Below, piece after piece: positions 7,539-14,754 of a stretch of 14,824 nt of DNA. Position numbers and translations under genes: made by a program. Where the stretch lies: positions 1 to 14,824 of the forward strand of contig DCUY01000091.1 of the NCBI GenBank assembly GCA_002327905.1. The letters run 5' to 3'. This DNA comes from Caldifarciminota bacterium UBA2202 (lineage in GTDB: Bacteria; Hydrothermota; 32-111). The notes beneath the pieces are model-generated. The model was not told the DNA's origin. It saw nothing but the letters and a program-made list of their open reading frames with translations, and made no database searches. Every line of letters starts with the position of its first letter. Positions within the stretch are counted from its first letter, which is position 1.

Positions 7539-8854
7539 GAAAAGGAATGATCTTTTTGCTTCTTATTTTAACAGCCGCGGCGATTTTTCCTGAAGTGGTG
7601 AGAACTGTTGAGAAAGTAATACCTACATTCACAAAGGATGATTTTGTCATTGCTCAGGTGTCATTCAAAGCGGGGGATGCAATAGGAGCGGAGGATGTGA
7701 AAGAATCCATACTGAATCTTAAGAAGACAGACCTTTTCGGCCTTGTTGAAATTGAGACTGTGAAAGTCGATTCGGGAGTTGACATAAGATTGAATAATGA
7801 TTCTCTGTCAAGGTCATGCGACTATGACACTGTTGAAGTGCGTCTGATAACAAAAGAGATGCTTGCTCTTCTTCCTTCATTCGGATATTCAACGTCCAGT
7901 CCGTATTATATCACCTTGGGGGCTTATTTCGGAAACCTATGGAGAATAAGGCATAAAATAGAATTTTTCTTCACATTCCTTCAGGTTCAGGAATTTGCAA
8001 TGGAATACACTATTCCCTCAGTCTATTCAAGAAAATACAATGGAATTTTCCGCGGCGCGATAAATCAGAAAGCAAGAGGGCTTCTGGACATATTTGAATA
8101 TCATAAGACAGCGAATTTGGGAGTGGGGTACTCATTCAATCCAAAATTCATACCTCTCTTCACAATAGGATATGACAGAGTGAATTTCAAGGATGATTCA
8201 GTCTCATTCTCATATCTTGATAATGATTCAATCGGTTATGATGAATTTGCGTTTTTTGTAGTGAAGCTGACAACAGACCACAGAGATGATCCGTATTTCC
8301 CGACAAAGGGATTTTACTCTGAGACATCATTCAGAAAGAATATCAATTGGTGGTCAACACCTATAAATCACAGTCGCTTCATAGGAGAGTACAGGTTATT
8401 CATGCCATTTATAACCGGTACATTTGCATTCAGAAACAGATTCACACTCTCTTCTGGCAAACTTGCATACTATAATAACTCAGAACCTGAAAATCTTGAG
8501 AACAGGGCGATTCCGGAAAAGGACATTGTCGCATTCAACAGATACTCAGGCAATCTTGAGCTCAGGTATCCTCTTCCCTTTAAATATACTCTTGAATATC
8601 CTATTCTCGGCACAATATCAATCAATTTCATTACAACACTCTTTGCAGACTGGACTCTCACCGACTCCCTCATGTCCGATATGTCTCTCTTTGATTTTGA
8701 ATCTTACAAATGGGGTTTCGGAGCAGGATTTTTAGTGTACTCTGAACTTTTCAATGCAGTGGGAATTGAAGTGGGATACGCTCCTAAGAATGGAACAACT
8801 GACATACTTGAAAATCTCAAGTACAATCTGCTTTTGCTTTCGTGGAATTTCTGA
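7535..8854 (+). CDS. Omp85/BamA-superfamily outer-membrane protein, short form with one POTRA-like domain
   Basis: The 439-residue protein starts at GTG 7535, four bases after GAGGAGG and overlapping the ATPase stop. A signal peptide (first ~19 residues, ending IFPE) leads into one POTRA-sized region (about 38-110): FKAGDAIGAEDVKESILNLKKTDLFGLVEIETVKVDSGVDIRL is split across it with the usual beta-alpha-alpha-beta-beta look. From ~120 on, alternating strands form a barrel of the Bac_surface_Ag type, with the superfamily motif DHRDDPYFPTKGFYSE (248-263), LELRYPLPF (341-349) and a C-terminal aromatic signal ending SWNF. BamA has five POTRAs and ~800 residues, so this is not BamA itself; one-POTRA Omp85 proteins are known in Bacteroidota. 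The RGF/RGY motif of barrel loop 6 is not visible before LELRYPL. It could move protein or small ligands; its place after an importer is unusual. Confidence 0.82.
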   Translation: MRKGMIFLLLILTAAAIFPEVVRTVEKVIPTFTKDDFVIAQVSFKAGDAIGAEDVKESILNLKKTDLFGLVEIETVKVDSGVDIRLNNDSLSRSCDYDTVEVRLITKEMLALLPSFGYSTSSPYYITLGAYFGNLWRIRHKIEFFFTFLQVQEFAMEYTIPSVYSRKYNGIFRGAINQKARGLLDIFEYHKTANLGVGYSFNPKFIPLFTIGYDRVNFKDDSVSFSYLDNDSIGYDEFAFFVVKLTTDHRDDPYFPTKGFYSETSFRKNINWWSTPINHSRFIGEYRLFMPFITGTFAFRNRFTLSSGKLAYYNNSEPENLENRAIPEKDIVAFNRYSGNLELRYPLPFKYTLEYPILGTISINFITTLFADWTLTDSLMSDMSLFDFESYKWGFGAGFLVYSELFNAVGIEVGYAPKNGTTDILENLKYNLLLLSWNF

Positions 8855-8856
8855 AA

Positions 8857-11205
8857 TCAGCGGAGTTTGTAATTATTCGATTCAAGATGTGATATGAACT
8901 TGCTTTGAAAATCAGTCAAATCCTCTGCGCTCAATGTGCGCTCATTGCTTCCGATAGTGAATCTGTATGTTATTGACTGATGATTTGAACCTATGTTCTC
9001 TCCCTCATATACTGAAATCACCTTAATATCTTTAATCAGAGAATGTTTGAAGGATGAGACCTTTGCATAGAAGTCGCTGTAAAACTCCTCTTTCGGCTTC
9101 AGTATTGAAAAGTCGAGAAGAGTCTGCGGATATACTGAGAACATTTTGAATGATTCTGTTTTTGCCATGCTATAGAAAAATTTCATATTGATTTCGCAAT
9201 ATGAAATATTGACTTTTTTATCAAGAAGGGAATTTATCTGAGGATGAAGAGCGCCTAAAAATCCGCAGGATTCTTTATTTAATAGAATATCAGCGGATAT
9301 TGAAGGGTTTATCATTTGATGAGGGGACGGATCGGAAAAAGATATATCTTCATGCGTCAGTCTCCTCGACAGATTCTGCAGAATTGATTTTAACCTGAAA
9401 AACTGCGCTTCATCGCCTTTCTTGGATTTTTTATCAACAAGAATAATCGCAAGAGCCCTCTCTTCGCTGTTCAAAGAAAATATATGGCCGATTTCATAAA
9501 GAGAGAAAGAATCATATATCTTAAGATTTTCGAATGCGAATTTAAGCATTGTGGGGAGCATTGATGTGCGCAGGTAAGTATTGTCATTTGATATCGGATT
9601 CTTGAACTCAACAGGACTTTGCGGTTTATAAGAAATTTTCTTATTGAATTTATTGTCATACCAAGGGTGAGAGTCGGTCTCATTCATTGAGAAAGAGTAT
9701 GTGAGAATATCTTTAAGTATATTATCCGTTTCATTCATTTTATTCTTTTCTGGAACCGAGATTTTCTGCGCAGGCAGAACTGGAGTTATATTGTCAAACC
9801 CGTAAATTCTTGAAACCTCTTCAACTATATCCTCTCTGATTGAAATATCCTTAGTGCTTCTGAATGTAGGAGCAGTTATTGTGACAGACTCTCCGTCCTC
9901 CTTGACTTCAAACTCCAAAGACTCAAGAATAGATTTTATGGTCTGATTGTCCAGTCTCTCCCCAATCAGTCTTCTTATAAAAGGATAGTCAGTGTGTATT
10001 ATATTTCTGACGAACGGATTATAATTAATGTCAGTCACTTTATGAGTCAGTTTTGCTTCAGGATGTATCTTCTTTAAAAGATACAAAAACCTCAAAGCTC
10101 CTTTTAATGCATTCTCAGGATCCAAAGATTTTTCAAATCTTGCACTGGAGTCTGTGCGCAGTCCCATTATTACTGTTGATTTTCTCACATGATTGGCATC
10201 AAATGTTGCAGATTCAAGGAATATGGAATCAGTTGAATCGCTTATCTCCGAATCCTCTCCTCCTATTATTCCTGCAACTGCGACCGGCTTCTCATTATTC
10301 TGAATCATCAAAGTATTTGAAGGAAGAGTTCTTTTTACTTTATCAAGAGTGTTATAAACAGTCTCCTTTTTCAAAGTGTCGACAACTATCTTCTCAATAT
10401 GATTCCTGTCAAATGCGTGTAGCGGCTGTCCGAGCTCTGTCATCACATAGTTTGTGAGGTCAACTATTATATTCTTCGGAGTATGACCTGTGTGAAATAA
10501 TCTAACCTGAATATTTATAGGGGACTGGACGATTTTAATATTCTTTACTGCCGCGCCGACATATCTGTAGCATAGTTTTTTGTCTCTTATTTCAATTGGA
10601 AACTCGGGAAGACTCTCTTCAGAAGAAGAGTCAAACACCTCAAAATTCTTCAAAGGCCTCTTGAATATTGCGGAAATCTCCCTTGCAAATCCGTATATTC
10701 CCCAAAGGTCAGGCCTATGTGTGAGTGATTTATTGTCTATTTCTATTATAGAGTCATTATAATCGCATATTTCGCTTATATCCAATCCTGCCTGAAAATT
10801 TTCGTCCAGTTCAAACAGCTTTGAATGGTCATTGTTTATTCCCGCCTCTTTTCCAGACAGGAGCATTCCGCTGGATACTTCTCCTGCAACTGACTTTTCT
10901 GCAATCTTTATTTCATTAAGATATCCGCCGGGTTTCACAAAAAGAGTTTTTAGCCCCTCTTTGGTGTTTGGAGCGCCGCTTATCACATTATATTCTTTAT
11001 CAGCAAGAACAGTGCATTTGAAATGTTTGTCATCAGTCTTTACTGTTTTTAATATCTTGGCTGTCATAATGCCTGAATAAAAATCGGATTTCCTATAAAT
11101 CCCTTCGGTTTCTGCGGTCTTCATTGTGAGAAGCGCTGAAATCTCCTCCGGATTAAGGTCGCTTATTTTAACAAAGTCATTAAGCCATTTAATTGATATT
11201 TTCAT
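8857..11205 (-). CDS. pheT: Phenylalanine--tRNA ligase beta subunit
   Basis: The 782-residue protein has the full bacterial domain order, in the normal size range. The tRNA-binding OB domain (about 41-150) contains VISGAPN (74-80) and SSGMLLSGKEAGI. The linker has LTHRPDLWGIYGFAREI (161-177). The B3/B4 editing domain (about 210-375) has IIVDLTNYVMTELGQPLHAFD and GGEDS, then GLRTDSSARFEK (348-359). The B5 domain is ~400-470 (IREDIVEEVSRIYGFDNI), the catalytic-like core ~490-680, and the FDX-ACB anticodon-binding domain ~690-782 (VYPQTLLDFSILKPKEEF). With PheS it forms the alpha2-beta2 enzyme that charges tRNA-Phe and hydrolyses mischarged Tyr-tRNA. It starts four bases after the pheS stop with a weak AGGT signal in the pheS end. 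Its stop faces the Omp85 gene across two bases. Confidence 0.97.
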   Translation of the reverse strand: MKISIKWLNDFVKISDLNPEEISALLTMKTAETEGIYRKSDFYSGIMTAKILKTVKTDDKHFKCTVLADKEYNVISGAPNTKEGLKTLFVKPGGYLNEIKIAEKSVAGEVSSGMLLSGKEAGINNDHSKLFELDENFQAGLDISEICDYNDSIIEIDNKSLTHRPDLWGIYGFAREISAIFKRPLKNFEVFDSSSEESLPEFPIEIRDKKLCYRYVGAAVKNIKIVQSPINIQVRLFHTGHTPKNIIVDLTNYVMTELGQPLHAFDRNHIEKIVVDTLKKETVYNTLDKVKRTLPSNTLMIQNNEKPVAVAGIIGGEDSEISDSTDSIFLESATFDANHVRKSTVIMGLRTDSSARFEKSLDPENALKGALRFLYLLKKIHPEAKLTHKVTDINYNPFVRNIIHTDYPFIRRLIGERLDNQTIKSILESLEFEVKEDGESVTITAPTFRSTKDISIREDIVEEVSRIYGFDNITPVLPAQKISVPEKNKMNETDNILKDILTYSFSMNETDSHPWYDNKFNKKISYKPQSPVEFKNPISNDNTYLRTSMLPTMLKFAFENLKIYDSFSLYEIGHIFSLNSEERALAIILVDKKSKKGDEAQFFRLKSILQNLSRRLTHEDISFSDPSPHQMINPSISADILLNKESCGFLGALHPQINSLLDKKVNISYCEINMKFFYSMAKTESFKMFSVYPQTLLDFSILKPKEEFYSDFYAKVSSFKHSLIKDIKVISVYEGENIGSNHQSITYRFTIGSNERTLSAEDLTDFQSKFISHLESNNYKLR

Positions 11206-11209
11206 AATA

Positions 11210-12235
11210 TTACCTGAATTGTTTCAAGAATCTTAAATCACCGCCGTTTAAAAGCCGTATGTCCGCAATTCCGTATCTCATCATGACAAGTCTTGTAAGC
11301 CCCAACCCGAAGGCAAAGCCATTATATTTCTCCGGGTCAATATTCCCGTATCTCAAAACATTCGGATGAACCATTCCGCAAGGCATAAGTTCAAGCCATC
11401 CGCTGTTCTTGCATGTTCTGCATCCTGCTCCTCCGCAGATAAGGCAGTTGATATCAAGTTCGAATCCGGGCTCCACAAAAGGAAAGTATCCCGGCCTCAA
11501 TCTGACTTTTACATCTCTGCGGAAAATTTCAGACAAGAGTATTTTCATTACAGCTATAAGATTGGAAATATTTATATTCTCATCCACAAGCAGACCTTCT
11601 ATCTGATAAAACGCCGTCTCGTGTGACGCATCCAAAGCTTCGTATCTGAAACATTTTCCCGGAGCGATTATCTTCAACGGTGGCTTCATTTTCTCCATGC
11701 TTCTTGATTGGCAGTTGGATGTATGGGTGCGCATTATCATATTATTGACAAGGTGGAATGTATCCTGCATATCTCTCGCAGGATGAAATTTCGGTATATT
11801 GAGTGCTTCGAAATTATAGTATTCAGTCTCCATCTCCGGCCCGTCCACAATAGAAAATCCCATTCCCGTGAGAATTGACTCAACCTCTCTTTGAACAATA
11901 GTGACAGGATGAAGAGAACCTTCATCCGCACTGAAAACCGGCATTGACCAGTCCATGTGGTTTTCAGAGATCTTTCTCTCAATGCTTTTCTTTTCCACAA
12001 TTTCCCGTTTTTCCTCAATAATTTTCTGTATCTCATTTCTTGTGGAATTGATTATTTTTCCCATCTCTCTTTTTTCATCAGGGTTCTCTATTGTTCCTAT
12101 GTTTTTAAGCATTAAGTGAATATCGCTCTTCTTGCCGAGATATTTGATTTCAATATCTCGCACCTGCTCAGGAGTCAATGCTGCTTCGATTTCGCTTAAA
12201 AAAGCATTATGAAAATCATTCAGTCTTTTCTTCAT
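11210..12235 (-). CDS. pheS: Phenylalanine--tRNA ligase alpha subunit
   Basis: The 341-residue protein is the catalytic subunit of PheRS. An N-terminal coiled-coil arm (about 1-90, rich in Lys and Glu) leads into the class II core: HPVTIVQREVESILTGMGF (motif 1 area, 109-127), RTHTSNCQSRSM (169-180), FRYEALDASHETAFYQIEGL (motif 2 region, 196-215) and FAFGLGLTRLVMMRYGI (motif 3, 307-323). An inserted CxxC-xxxx-CxxC knuckle (C264, C267, C272, C275) is seen in many other bacterial PheS and may bind zinc. The start at 12235 has no Shine-Dalgarno and a possible promoter almost on top of it, so the mRNA may be leaderless. It is separated from the gene upstream by a strong terminator, so pheST is its own transcription unit. 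Confidence 0.97.
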   Translation of the reverse strand: MKKRLNDFHNAFLSEIEAALTPEQVRDIEIKYLGKKSDIHLMLKNIGTIENPDEKREMGKIINSTRNEIQKIIEEKREIVEKKSIERKISENHMDWSMPVFSADEGSLHPVTIVQREVESILTGMGFSIVDGPEMETEYYNFEALNIPKFHPARDMQDTFHLVNNMIMRTHTSNCQSRSMEKMKPPLKIIAPGKCFRYEALDASHETAFYQIEGLLVDENINISNLIAVMKILLSEIFRRDVKVRLRPGYFPFVEPGFELDINCLICGGAGCRTCKNSGWLELMPCGMVHPNVLRYGNIDPEKYNGFAFGLGLTRLVMMRYGIADIRLLNGGDLRFLKQFR

Positions 12236-12244
12236 AGAATATAT

Positions 12245-12272
12245 ATTTTATAGATAAGAGGAAAAAATGCAA
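12245..12272 (-). promoter_or_regulatory. Candidate promoter of pheST
   Basis: On the minus strand a -10-like TAAAAT (12250-12245, 5 of 6) follows a poor -35 TTGCAT (12272-12267, 3 of 6) at 16 bases; TATAAA (12252-12247) is an alternative -10. The predicted start, around 12238-12240, would leave a leader of only 3-5 bases. There is no room for a T-box or attenuator leader between the terminator and pheS. Confidence 0.4.
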
Positions 12273-12300
12273 GAAAAAAAAGCGGGGCAAGCCCCGCTTT
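12271..12300 (-). terminator. Strong intrinsic terminator of the regulator-kinase-RAM operon
   Basis: Arms at 12292-12300 and 12279-12287 form a nine-pair stem (core GCGGGG with CCCCGC, flanked by three A-T pairs) with the four-base loop CUUG on the minus strand. It is followed in the minus direction by a run of seven T, then CTTGCATTTTTT. It begins one base after the stop of the RAM gene. The matching A-tract and T-ends could let it act weakly on the plus strand, but no plus-strand gene feeds it. Confidence 0.92.
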
Positions 12301-12301
12301 A

Positions 12302-12541
12302 CTAATCCCCGTTAACTACTATACATGTAACTGTTCTTTGAATTCCGTCAATCTTTTGAATCTTATTTACTATCTCATCAGCCAGATGCTTTGTGCTTTC
12401 AGCATGCACCAATGCGATTAAATCATGAAGTCCGGTGACAACATGCGCATGTTCGATTTCATTGAGTTTTTTGATTTCACTGAGTACAGAGAGAGCCTTT
12501 CCTGCTTCAGTGTTGATTAAAAGATAAGCCAACAGTTTCAT
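12302..12541 (-). CDS. Stand-alone Lrp/AsnC ligand-binding (RAM) domain protein
   Basis: A 79-residue protein that is just the alpha-beta sandwich of the Lrp/AsnC family effector domain: LLAYLLINTEAGK (3-15), a helix through IKKLNEIEHAHVVTGLHDLI (23-42, with the typical V-x-G-x-x-D turn), then a second helix and GIQRTVTCIVVN (66-77). The DNA-binding helix-turn-helix that full Lrp proteins have at the N-terminus (~60 residues) is absent and no coding for it lies upstream, where the kinase gene ends 11 bases before. Such small RAM proteins form dimers or higher oligomers and can bind amino acids; they may modulate a partner protein. It has the best Shine-Dalgarno of the window (AAAGGAGGT) and is followed at once by a terminator. 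Confidence 0.88.
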   Translation of the reverse strand: MKLLAYLLINTEAGKALSVLSEIKKLNEIEHAHVVTGLHDLIALVHAESTKHLADEIVNKIQKIDGIQRTVTCIVVNGD

Positions 12542-12545
12542 TTGA

Positions 12546-12554
12546 ACCTCCTTT
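12546..12554 (-). promoter_or_regulatory. Shine-Dalgarno of the RAM gene, fused with the kinase stop codon
   Basis: On the minus strand the sequence TAAAGGAGGT carries the kinase stop TAA and a near-perfect ribosome binding site with shared A bases, five bases before the RAM ATG. This ties RAM expression to the end of kinase translation. Confidence 0.8.
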
Positions 12555-14115
12555 AGAAGTATAGAGTTATTTTCGTTCCCTTATCATCTTTGTTTTTCAC
12601 TTCAATCCTTCCGCCCATAGTGTCAAGAATCTCCTTCACTATGGAAAGTCCAAGTCCGGTTCCCACTTTGGAGTGCACGGCCTCGTCTTCTCTTTTGAAA
12701 GATTCAAACACGTGAGGAAGGATTTCAGCAGGAATTCCGGGTCCCTGATCATCAATGGATATAATGTGCCTCCATCTTGATTCCTCGAGTTTAGTGCCCT
12801 CGTAAGCCACTTCGACAGTGCCTCCATGCGGAGAGAATTTTATCGCATTGTCTATTATCTGATAGAAAATATGCTTCACGGCATTTACATCGCCTTTGAT
12901 TAATATCTCATTCTCAAAATTAGTCACTTTGAAGAATATGTCCTTTTTAAGTATTTTCATCGTGAAAGTATTGCCTATATCAAGCATCATTGCATTGAGT
13001 TTGATGTCTTCGGCTTTCAGTCCGAGAAGGTCGGAAGATTCTTTGTAATCAATGATTGTTGAAAGAATGTTCGCGAATCTGTCTGTTTCGTTTTTAAGAA
13101 TTGTCAGAAACTCTTTTTGTGTGGGAGTCAGCTCCGTTGAGGAAAAATCGGAGAGAAGAATCTGTACGGATCCCATTATTGCAGTCATGGGAGTGCGCAG
13201 TTCATGGGCAATGTTCGTCACCAGTTTCTGCTTTTCAAGATTGATGTCTTCAGTGTTTATGAAGTAGAAGAGCACATTATGGAGCATTCTTTCGGGATTA
13301 AGGTACTTCATCTGGAAATTGTATATATTCTCGTAATTTCTGTTTATCTTGACATTCTTTACAGTCTGCTCTCCGGATTTTGTGACTATTTCTTCAAATA
13401 TTTTTTTAATGTTAATTTCTGCAGAGTCCCTGTTCAATACTTTCAGAACATCAAAGACGGATTTTCCTATGGGGTCGCTCAAATTAAGTATCTCTTTTGC
13501 CTTGTTGGAGCATTCTTCGATTTTCCCCACTGTGTTTGTCATTAAAAACGGGAAGGGAAGATTTTCCACAAGATGTCTGTTTACGGCATACATCTTTCTG
13601 TCAATGATGTTTAGTTTTACTTTTGAAATGAAATCGGAAATATTCAAAGTGAATTGCTTAAGTATCTGCATATCAGCATCAGTGAATAGTGTGTTCTTAT
13701 CTCTGTTGAAGCAGATAAGGCCTCCTATAGGTTTATTTGCCAGAAGAAGAGGAGTTCCTATCATAGTTATAGGCATCAGAGTATTTGAAGATGAGGAATC
13801 AGGCTTGAAAAATGACTGTTCAATGGATTTGGAAATAATTACATCCTTTGCATTTTTAAAGATATATCCCTCAACCGATTCATCCTCAAGAAGAGTCTGA
13901 TAGACAAGGATAGAATCATTCTTTCCGTATGCGGCAACATAGACGAGCTTGTCGTCGTGATTTATATATACTCCGGATGTATTGGAATGGACAAGATGAT
14001 TTATTCCTGATAAGAGGAAATTCAAATCGTAGAGACTGTTTAACTGGAAATTTACAAGTTTCGTTAAAAGATTCTTTTCATCGGATTTATTCTGCAGATC
14101 CTGATCAAAGATCAT
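12553..14115 (-). CDS. Soluble sensor histidine kinase, GAF-PAS-HisKA-HATPase
   Basis: A 520-residue kinase with no signal peptide or membrane segment, so it senses cytoplasmic cues. The N-terminal region (about 25-165) fits a GAF domain: GVYINHDDKLVYVAAYG (48-64), a central helix with VEGYIFKNAKDVII, then PITMIGTPLLLANKPIGGLICFNR. A PAS-like domain follows (~178-290: LPFPFLMTNTVGKIEECSNKAKEILNL split over 186-212). The HisKA motif is NIAHELRTPM (301-310), with phospho-acceptor H304. The ATPase domain has the N-box IIDNAIKFSP (N423), G1 DDQGPGIP (455-462), F-box FESF (470-473) and G2 GTGLGLSIV (485-493). All catalytic residues are present. Its ATG overlaps the response-regulator TGA (ATGA), which points to a coupled pair. 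The signal is unknown. Confidence 0.93.
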   Translation of the reverse strand: MIFDQDLQNKSDEKNLLTKLVNFQLNSLYDLNFLLSGINHLVHSNTSGVYINHDDKLVYVAAYGKNDSILVYQTLLEDESVEGYIFKNAKDVIISKSIEQSFFKPDSSSSNTLMPITMIGTPLLLANKPIGGLICFNRDKNTLFTDADMQILKQFTLNISDFISKVKLNIIDRKMYAVNRHLVENLPFPFLMTNTVGKIEECSNKAKEILNLSDPIGKSVFDVLKVLNRDSAEINIKKIFEEIVTKSGEQTVKNVKINRNYENIYNFQMKYLNPERMLHNVLFYFINTEDINLEKQKLVTNIAHELRTPMTAIMGSVQILLSDFSSTELTPTQKEFLTILKNETDRFANILSTIIDYKESSDLLGLKAEDIKLNAMMLDIGNTFTMKILKKDIFFKVTNFENEILIKGDVNAVKHIFYQIIDNAIKFSPHGGTVEVAYEGTKLEESRWRHIISIDDQGPGIPAEILPHVFESFKREDEAVHSKVGTGLGLSIVKEILDTMGGRIEVKNKDDKGTKITLYF

Positions 14116-14498
14116 TTTGATTCGACAGAAAGAGCTTTATTTATTCTTGAAACCAAATCTTTCAGGTTAAAAGGCTTCACTACATAGTCATTGATTCCTA
14201 TGTTGAACCCTTTATTTTTATCCTCTACATTCGATTTTGCGGTCAGAAAAATTATAGGTATATTCTTTGTAGTCTCATTTTTTCTGAGATTCTCGGCAAG
14301 CTCAAACCCGTCCATAACAGGCATCATTATATCAGTGAGCACCAAATCTATATGTTCTTTATTGATGATATCAATGGCCTCTTGTCCGTTGTGCGCCTTT
14401 ATTATCTCAAATCCGCTCTGCTTCAAAGTGAATGCCATGATGTCGACAAGAAAAATGTCGTCATCAACAATCAGCAATGTCTTTTTTCTTTCTTCCAT
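14112..14498 (-). CDS. Single-domain response regulator (CheY-like receiver)
   Basis: The 128-residue protein is one receiver domain with nothing after it. Conserved residues are the acidic pocket in LLIVDDD (D12, D13), phospho-acceptor D56 in VLTDIMMP, T86 in IIFLTAKS, and K108 in YVVKPF; it should be phosphorylated by the kinase encoded directly after it (4-base overlap). There is no DNA-binding, enzymatic or other output domain, so it must act through protein contact, serve as a phosphate shuttle, or feed back on the kinase. The start has GGAG (14504-14507) at 5-base spacing. It is the first gene of the operon driven from the promoter at 14570-14598. Confidence 0.95.
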   Translation of the reverse strand: MEERKKTLLIVDDDIFLVDIMAFTLKQSGFEIIKAHNGQEAIDIINKEHIDLVLTDIMMPVMDGFELAENLRKNETTKNIPIIFLTAKSNVEDKNKGFNIGINDYVVKPFNLKDLVSRINKALSVESK

Positions 14499-14554
14499 CT
14501 ATACTCCAATTTTTAAGATTATAGATTTTCCGAAAATGTTTCATTTGTTTTCAA

Positions 14555-14572
14555 AATATCAATATTGATATT
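14555..14572. promoter_or_regulatory. 18-bp perfect palindrome over the -10 box and start site (candidate operator)
   Basis: AATATCAATATTGATATT is a perfect 9+9 inverted repeat with no central gap. Its centre (14563/14564) coincides with the predicted transcription start and its upstream end overlaps the last three bases of the -10 box. This is the classic position for a repressor site. In an A+T-rich spacer, chance cannot be excluded. Confidence 0.5.
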
Positions 14573-14598
14573 ATATATTGTTAAGCAAAAAAAATCAA
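14570..14598 (-). promoter_or_regulatory. Sigma-70-type promoter of the response regulator-kinase-RAM operon
   Basis: On the minus strand, -35 TTGATT (14598-14593, 4 of 6) and -10 TATAAT (14575-14570, perfect) are 17 bases apart. The expected transcription start is near 14563, giving a ~65-base leader before the ATG at 14498. The spacer contains a T6 run. Confidence 0.75.
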
Positions 14599-14660
14599 TA
14601 TGTTTTATTATGATTATTTATTAAGTTTATTTATTGTTTTGCCTGTCTGTTTTTAAGCTG

Positions 14661-14687
14661 TAGGGTCGAACCTGTGTGTCCGCCCTA
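14661..14687. repeat. REP-like imperfect hairpin element
   Basis: The segment starts TAGGGTCGAACC and ends GTCCGCCCTA. TAGGG pairs with CCCTA, then CG with CG around one bulged T, then AC with GT, leaving a 6-base loop CTGTGT. It is far more G+C-rich than the surrounding sequence. It resembles short GGGCGNAC-type hairpins I recall scattered between genes in many uncultivated bacteria; only one copy is in the window. Confidence 0.5.
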
Positions 14688-14754
14688 AAGAATCAAAAAT
14701 CAAATATGATATTATATTAATTGAATGTTTTTATTCTTGCATGTCCCCGCATTT

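Noticed and set aside
7535..8854. TonB-dependent receptor for the importer
   Set aside because: There is no plug domain or TonB box, the protein is too short, and its motifs are those of Omp85 barrels.
10053..10457. 134-codon plus-strand open frame opposite pheT
   Set aside because: It lies within the editing domain of a clear pheT and has no translation signal or motif.
12236..12278. T-box riboswitch or attenuator ahead of pheST
   Set aside because: Only about 40 bases lie between the terminator and pheS, and the terminator belongs to the upstream minus-strand operon, whose stop codon it directly follows.
13349..13900. 183-codon plus-strand open frame inside the kinase region
   Set aside because: It is antisense to an intact kinase with all motifs, has no Shine-Dalgarno or recognisable domain, and is typical of shadow frames in such sequence.
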